Positions 59,345-64,000 of a stretch of 64,000 bases of DNA are shown one piece after another. The stretch is from contig NZ_JAVDYG010000001.1 in assembly GCF_031458325.1 (NCBI RefSeq), positions 2,046,001-2,110,000 of the forward strand. The letters run 5' to 3'. The position numbers and the translations under genes are program-made. The notes under the pieces are model-generated. The model searched no databases. It was given only the letters and a program-made list of their open reading frames with translations, and was not told the origin of the DNA. Origin of the DNA: Nocardioides marmoribigeumensis. GTDB lineage: Bacteria > Actinomycetota > Actinomycetes > Propionibacteriales > Nocardioidaceae. Each line of letters begins with the position of its first letter. Positions within the stretch are counted from its first letter, which is position 1.

Positions 59345-60307
59345 GTGACGACCATCCAGGGCCTCCCGGCCGGCCTCACCACCCGCCCGCTGCGAGCCGA
59401 GGACTCCCGCGCGGTCTACGAGCTCATCGCGGCCTGCGAGCGGCACGACGTCGGCTCGGTGGAGATCGAGGAGGCCGACCTGGTCGGCGACTGGGGGCGG
59501 CCGAGCTTCGACATCGCGAGCTCGACGATGTCGGTGCACGACGGCGACCGCCTGGTCGCCTACGCCGAGCTGACCAGTGACACCCGGGCCGACGCGCACG
59601 TGCACCCCGACCACCGCCGCCGCGGCATCGGGACGGCCCTGAGCGGGTGGGTGCGGGCCACCGCCCGCGCCCGCGGCTCGGCCGTGGTCGGCAGCCCGGT
59701 CCCGCAGGGGTCGGACGGGGACCGGCTGCTCGAGCGCCTCGGCTACTTCGTGCGGTGGGAGTCGTGGGTCCTCGAGCTGCCGCCCGGTGCCGAGATCGCC
59801 GCCCAGCCGCTCCCGCGCGGTCACACGATCCGCACCGCTGCGACCGAGGAGGACCAGCGGGCGGCCTGGACGATCCTCGAGGACGCCTTCCTCGAGTGGT
59901 CCGAGCGCGACCGCGAGCCGTTCGAGGACTTCGCCGCCGAGGTGATGGGCCGGCCGGGCTTCGAGCCGTGGCACCTGCGCCTGGTCGTCGACGGGGACGG
60001 CGTCCCGGTGGGGGCGTGCCACCTCGTCGTGTTCCGCGGGGAGGACACCACCCAGGGCTACGTGCAGAGCCTCGGCGTACGCCGGGACCGCCGGCACCAG
60101 GGCCTCGCCCGGGCGCTGCTCGCCGACGCGTTCGCCAACGCGCGGGAGGTCGGGGCGGTGTCGTCCGAGCTCAGCACGGACACGCGCACCGGCGCCCTCG
60201 GGCTCTACACCCGCGTCGGCATGCGCGTGCGCCAGACCTGGCTCCACCGCGCCTACGACCTGACCCGTCCGGAGCCTGCCGCGCGGCCCGTAGGCTCTGG
60301 CGCATGA
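59345..60307 (+). CDS. Double GNAT-domain acetyltransferase (mycothiol-synthase-like)
   Basis: About 320 residues with two tandem GNAT domains. The first has HVHPDHRRRGIGTALSGW as its acetyl-CoA loop (about 85-105). The second has SLGVRRDRRHQGLARALLADAF (about 238-260), split in text for position only. Two fused domains are typical of mycothiol synthase (MshD) and its relatives; whether this one acts on cysteinyl-inositol-glucosamine is not certain. I take the GTG at 59345, where homology to GNAT begins; an in-frame ATG at 59267 is possible. Its stop overlaps the M13 peptidase start by ATGA. Confidence 0.83.
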   Translation: MTTIQGLPAGLTTRPLRAEDSRAVYELIAACERHDVGSVEIEEADLVGDWGRPSFDIASSTMSVHDGDRLVAYAELTSDTRADAHVHPDHRRRGIGTALSGWVRATARARGSAVVGSPVPQGSDGDRLLERLGYFVRWESWVLELPPGAEIAAQPLPRGHTIRTAATEEDQRAAWTILEDAFLEWSERDREPFEDFAAEVMGRPGFEPWHLRLVVDGDGVPVGACHLVVFRGEDTTQGYVQSLGVRRDRRHQGLARALLADAFANAREVGAVSSELSTDTRTGALGLYTRVGMRVRQTWLHRAYDLTRPEPAARPVGSGA

Positions 60308-62280
60308 CGATCCTCGACGACGCCCGCCCCGGCATGGACCCGGACGTCCGCCCCCAGGACGACCTCTTCGGCCACGTCAACGGCCGCTGGCTGGCGGAGA
60401 CCGAGATCCCCTCCGACCGCGCGAGCTGGGGCGCGTTCCACATGCTCGCCGAAGCCGCGGAGTCCCACGTCCGTGCGCTGCTCGAGGAGGCCGACGCCGA
60501 GGCCGACCAGGCGCCCCCGGGCAGCACGACCCAGCAGATCGGCCACCTCTACCGCTCGTTCCTCGACGAGGCACGCGTGGAGGAGCTGGGCGCGAGCCCG
60601 GTCGCCGCGGCACTGGCGGAGATCGCCGCGGTCACCGACCACCCCTCGCTCGCCGCCCACGTGGGCCGGGCCGAGCGCACGGGCGTCGGCGGCTTCTTCG
60701 GCGCCTACGTCAGCACCGACGACCGCAACAGCGAGCGCTACCTCGTTCAGCTCGTGCAGGGCGGCCTCGGGCTGCCCGACGAGTCCTACTACCGCGAGGA
60801 GAAGTTCGCCTCGATCCGCGAGGCCTACACCGGCTACCTCTCCGCGCTCTTCGCCCTGGCCGGCGACCTCTACGCCGAGGACCCCGACGTCTCCGCCGCG
60901 CGGGTCCTGCGCCTCGAGACGCGCCTGGCCGAGGGCCACTGGGAGCGGGCGGCGACCCGCGACGTGATCAAGTGCTACAACCTGATGACCTTCGAGCAGC
61001 TCCGCGAGCTCGCCCCGGCCTTCGCCTGGGAGGAGTACGCCGAGGCGCTCGGCGCGACCGAGGAGACGCTGGCGGAGGTCGTGGTCCGGCAGCCGAGCTA
61101 CCTCGCCCACCTGTCCGGGGTCGTCGCCGACCAGTCGGTCGAGCTGGCCGACTGGCAGGCCTGGATGTCGGCCAGGACGCTGCGCTCCGCGGCGCCGTAC
61201 CTCTCCTCGGCCTTCGTCGAGCGCAACTTCGACTTCTACGGCCGCACCCTGTCCGGCACCCCCGAGCTGCGAGCCCGCTGGAAGCGTGCGGTCACGTTCG
61301 TCGAGGGCTCGGTCGGCGAGGCCGTCGGCGAGAGGTACGTCGAGCGGCACTTCCCGCCGGCCGCCAAGGCCGCGATGGACGAGCTGGTGACCAACCTGCT
61401 CGAGGCCTACCGCCGCTCGATCACCGACCTCGACTGGATGACCGAGGCCACCAAGGCCCGCGCGTTCGACAAGCTGCGCACCTTCCGGCCCAAGATCGGC
61501 TACCCCGAGAAGTTCCGCGACTACTCCGCGCTGCGCGTCGAGCCCGGTGACCTGTGGGGCAACGCCCAGCGGGCCGCGGAGTTCGAGCACGACCGGCAGC
61601 TCGGCAAGATCGGCTCGCCGGTGGACCGCGACGAGTGGCACATGCTGCCGCAGACCGTCAACGCCTACTACAACCCCGGCATCAACGAGATCTGCTTCCC
61701 CGCAGCGATCCTGCAGCGTCCGTTCTTCGACCTCGACGCCGACCCGGCGGAGAACTACGGCGGCATCGGCGCGGTCATCGGTCACGAGATCGGTCACGGC
61801 TTCGACGACCAGGGCTCGGAGTACGACGAGCTCGGCAACCTCAACGAGTGGTGGACCGAGGCCGACAAGGCGGCGTTCCGCGAGCGCGCGGACAAGCTGA
61901 TCGCGCAGTACGACGGCCTCTCGCCGCGCGCGCTGCCCGAGGAGAAGGTCAACGGGGCCCTGACCGTCGGCGAGAACATCGGCGACCTCGGTGGCCTCAC
62001 GATCGGCCTCAAGGCCTACCTGATCAGCCTCGGCGACCGGCCGCTGCCGGAGTCCGACGGGCTCACCGGCACCCAGCGGCTGTTCCTCAACTGGGCCCAC
62101 GTGTGGCGCACCAAGGACCGCACCGAGCTGGCCCTGCAGCGGCTGACCGTCGACCCGCACAGCCCGCCGGAGTTCCGCGCCAACATCGCCCGCAACCTCG
62201 ACGAGTTCCACTCCGCCTTCGCCACCCGGCCGGGCGACGGCCTGTGGCTCGAGCCCGAGGAGCGCGTGCGCATCTGGTGA
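60304..62280 (+). CDS. M13 (neprilysin/PepO-type) zinc metallopeptidase
   Basis: 658 residues, usual for bacterial PepO-like enzymes. The N-terminal half is the helical lid (M13_N). The zinc site is VIGHEIGHGFDD (HExxH), the third ligand Glu lies in GENIGDLGG, and NAYYNP is the substrate-binding box. It has no signal peptide, so it is probably cytoplasmic and cleaves short peptides. It is coupled by ATGA to the double-GNAT gene. Confidence 0.93.
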   Translation: MTILDDARPGMDPDVRPQDDLFGHVNGRWLAETEIPSDRASWGAFHMLAEAAESHVRALLEEADAEADQAPPGSTTQQIGHLYRSFLDEARVEELGASPVAAALAEIAAVTDHPSLAAHVGRAERTGVGGFFGAYVSTDDRNSERYLVQLVQGGLGLPDESYYREEKFASIREAYTGYLSALFALAGDLYAEDPDVSAARVLRLETRLAEGHWERAATRDVIKCYNLMTFEQLRELAPAFAWEEYAEALGATEETLAEVVVRQPSYLAHLSGVVADQSVELADWQAWMSARTLRSAAPYLSSAFVERNFDFYGRTLSGTPELRARWKRAVTFVEGSVGEAVGERYVERHFPPAAKAAMDELVTNLLEAYRRSITDLDWMTEATKARAFDKLRTFRPKIGYPEKFRDYSALRVEPGDLWGNAQRAAEFEHDRQLGKIGSPVDRDEWHMLPQTVNAYYNPGINEICFPAAILQRPFFDLDADPAENYGGIGAVIGHEIGHGFDDQGSEYDELGNLNEWWTEADKAAFRERADKLIAQYDGLSPRALPEEKVNGALTVGENIGDLGGLTIGLKAYLISLGDRPLPESDGLTGTQRLFLNWAHVWRTKDRTELALQRLTVDPHSPPEFRANIARNLDEFHSAFATRPGDGLWLEPEERVRIW

Positions 62281-62357
62281 GCGTTTTGTCCTGGTGCGCA
62301 AGGGGTACATGTGTGTCCGACGGACGCGGCACGCGTCCCTGGTGAGAGGAACACACC

Positions 62358-62609
62358 ATGACCATCGGCGGCGGAATCCTGCTCTTCGTCATCGGGGCCA
62401 TCCTGGCCTTCGCGGTCGACGTCGACATCCCGGGCATCGAGGACAACACCCTGGGCTACATCCTCATGCTGGCCGGCGTGCTGGTCGCCGTGCTGAGCCT
62501 GGCCGCCACCCGGCGCCGCCACAGCACCGTCGCGGTCACCCGCGACGCCTCGGGTCGTGAGGCCGTGACCGAGCGCCACACCGACTCCACCGGTGGTCCG
62601 GTCGTCTGA
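62358..62609 (+). CDS. DUF6458-like small membrane protein
   Basis: 83 residues. Two membrane segments (about 5-20 and 32-48) are joined by the short loop DVDIPGIEDNTLG, then a hydrophilic C-terminal tail with many Thr and Arg. MTIGGGILLFVIGAILAFAV is the characteristic start of this actinobacterial family. The function is unknown. AGAGGA-like site precedes the ATG. Confidence 0.85.
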   Translation: MTIGGGILLFVIGAILAFAVDVDIPGIEDNTLGYILMLAGVLVAVLSLAATRRRHSTVAVTRDASGREAVTERHTDSTGGPVV

Positions 62610-62677
62610 GCGCCCACCCGCCACCTGACGCGCGCCCGTCGCGCGTCACCACTCGCACGAGCCTCTTCGCGGGGCTC

Positions 62678-63955
62678 GTGCTCGTGATTTTCCTGACCGC
62701 CCTGTCCGCCGTGCTGCTGCGCGACGACAGCCCGGCCGCGGACTGCGCCGTCGCCGTCTCCTCAGGCGAGACGAGCCCCCAGCTGGTCCCGCGCGCCGCC
62801 CTCCTGCCGGCCGGCTCGGTCGGCCGGCAGCGCCGGCGGGTGGTCGAGGCGGTCGAGGGTCTCGGCGGCCCGGTCGGGTCGGTCATCACCGGCCGGTTCT
62901 TCGAGCGCCTGACCCAGCGCCCCAGCGTCGTGGCGTACGCCGACCGGCTGGCCCTGGTGACCACCCCGCAGCCCGGGCGCGCGGTCGTCGACGTGGTGGA
63001 CGTCGACCGCGCCCGGACCGACTGGCGCGTCGACCTCGCCGGGGACCCGGCCTGGACCACGTTCACCGGTGGGCCGGTCGGGGAGGACCTCGTGCTGGCC
63101 TTCTCCGGGCCGCAGCCGAGCCTGCTCACCCTCGCCGGCGACTCGGTCCCGCTGGTCTGCGGCGACCTGCCGCGGACGGGCCCCTCCACCCTGGTGCGCA
63201 CCGACCAGGCGGGGTCCGACGTGGTCGTGGGCTCGGTGGGGGCCGACGGACGGCGGGTGGTCCGCCTGGTCGACCCGGCCACCGGCAAGGTCGGCTGGAC
63301 CCGTCACGGACGAGGGGCCCTGGCGTCGGTCTCGGTCGCCGGCGACCTCGTGCTCCTCGCCCGGGCCGACTCGGCCTCGCTCGCGACCGGGGGTGCACCG
63401 ACGCCGGGCCCCGGCGCGTGGGTCGAGGCGCTGTCCCGCTCCGGCGGGTCGCAGGTCTGGGCGCACCGCGGTCCCGCGGCTGCCCTCCTGACCGCCGGAC
63501 CCGACGGGTCGTCGTACCTCCTCCGGACGGGGGGCCGGCCCCGCGTCGTCGCCCTCGACGCCAGGGGCCGGGTCCGCTGGACACGGCCCGTGCCCGTCGG
63601 CTTCCGGTCCGCCTGGCTGTGGGCCGACCGCCTGGTGCTGCGCGGCCCGGACCCCCGGGGCGGCGCGATGCTCCGCGCGCTCGACACCTCCTCCGGACGG
63701 CCCGCGTGGACCGTGCGGGCACGACAGGCCCCTCCGGTCGGGGACAGCCCCCGGCCGGGTCTCGGGACGCCGCTGGTCGAGGACGGCACCGCCTGGGTGC
63801 CCGCCCCCAACGGGCTCCTCGAGGTCGACGTGGCCTCCGGCCGCGCGACCCGGCACGACTCGACCGCCCGGGTGGACGAGCTGCTGCGCCTCGGCGACCG
63901 GGCCGAGGGACGCGTGGCGGTGGTGAGCGGCACCGCCCTGCTGGTCACCCGCTGA
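62678..63955 (+). CDS. Membrane-anchored PQQ-like beta-propeller protein
   Basis: About 425 residues. One N-terminal hydrophobic segment is followed by repeated beta-strand units with WTR/WR and DPATGKVGW, LDTSSGRPAW and VDVASGRAT, typical of PQQ-like (YncE/Kelch-type) repeats. The protein is probably anchored outside the membrane. No catalytic residue is recognisable. The GTG at 62678 lies inside the hydrophobic segment. The frame is open back past the DUF6458 stop, and an Arg-rich stretch there would make a natural N terminus, so the true start may be an unusual codon further upstream. Confidence 0.65.
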   Translation: MLVIFLTALSAVLLRDDSPAADCAVAVSSGETSPQLVPRAALLPAGSVGRQRRRVVEAVEGLGGPVGSVITGRFFERLTQRPSVVAYADRLALVTTPQPGRAVVDVVDVDRARTDWRVDLAGDPAWTTFTGGPVGEDLVLAFSGPQPSLLTLAGDSVPLVCGDLPRTGPSTLVRTDQAGSDVVVGSVGADGRRVVRLVDPATGKVGWTRHGRGALASVSVAGDLVLLARADSASLATGGAPTPGPGAWVEALSRSGGSQVWAHRGPAAALLTAGPDGSSYLLRTGGRPRVVALDARGRVRWTRPVPVGFRSAWLWADRLVLRGPDPRGGAMLRALDTSSGRPAWTVRARQAPPVGDSPRPGLGTPLVEDGTAWVPAPNGLLEVDVASGRATRHDSTARVDELLRLGDRAEGRVAVVSGTALLVTR

Positions 63956-64000
63956 GCCTGCGCTCCCGCCTAGACTTCCCTTCCGCCCGGGCGCCGACCC

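Noticed and set aside
1-64000. CRISPR array or prophage
   Set aside because: No regularly spaced direct repeats and no phage structural or integrase genes were seen.

Overview
The window is very GC-rich, gene-dense DNA with frequent GTG starts and 4-bp start/stop overlaps. Two tandem-GNAT (mycothiol-synthase-like) features, a SigE-type ECF sigma factor, a DUF6458 protein and the absence of long intergenic gaps all point to a high-GC actinobacterium. Nocardioides or a close relative is my best guess, by inference only. No rRNA, tRNA, CRISPR array, transposase or phage gene was seen, and no stretch above 300 bases lacks a gene.

Layout. (1) 1-12.4 kb, housekeeping and envelope genes: the 3' end of a histidine kinase, two tandem GT-C-type membrane glycosyltransferases, a two-component system next to a COG4705-type membrane protein, a large SF2 helicase with an internal hydrophobic hairpin, a TMEM175-like channel, a DinB/DUF664 protein and a Bcr/CflA efflux pump. 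(2) 12.5-43.7 kb, a ~31 kb catabolic island almost entirely on the + strand. It has two paralogous FadR/GntR regulators, pyruvate carboxylase, a 2-oxoacid dehydrogenase complex split into single-domain genes (E1alpha, E1beta, a free lipoyl domain, an E2 catalytic domain without lipoyl or binding domain, and E3 next to its own lipoyl synthase), an NMT1/ThiY-type ABC importer, three amidohydrolases, a creatinase-like M24 protein without metal ligands, an isochorismatase-VOC fusion, a tautomerase, an aldehyde dehydrogenase, an enolase-superfamily enzyme, an opine-dehydrogenase-like protein, a DpaA (dipicolinate synthase A)-like protein, a hydroxypyruvate-isomerase-like protein, SDRs, a YciI-like protein, a second-type glyA and a P450 broken by one in-frame stop. 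Seven copies of a TGGTCTGACAT-like site, matching the FadR-type consensus TNGTNNNACNA, sit at the promoters of this island. This suggests one regulon. (3) 43.7-47.4 kb: a TetR-ABC exporter operon, then a 1.49 kb sigma/anti-sigma cassette bounded by 57-bp inverted repeats. (4) 47.4-64 kb: gabD and gabT, signal peptidase I, a VanY-like lipoprotein, a fasciclin lipoprotein, a sulfite-oxidase-family membrane protein, a quinone oxidoreductase, a D-aminoacylase-like protein, a glycerophosphodiesterase, a double-GNAT protein, an M13 peptidase, a DUF6458 protein and a PQQ-like propeller protein.

How the island may work (inference): a nitrogen-containing, probably heterocyclic or amidine-type, small molecule enters through the ABC importer. 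It is opened and deaminated by the amidohydrolases, the creatinase-like enzyme and the cysteine hydrolase. Tautomerase, SDR, aldehyde dehydrogenase and enolase-family steps rearrange it to a 2-oxoacid. The dedicated dehydrogenase complex oxidises that to an acyl-CoA, with pyruvate carboxylase replenishing C4 acids. The substrate cannot be read from the sequence.
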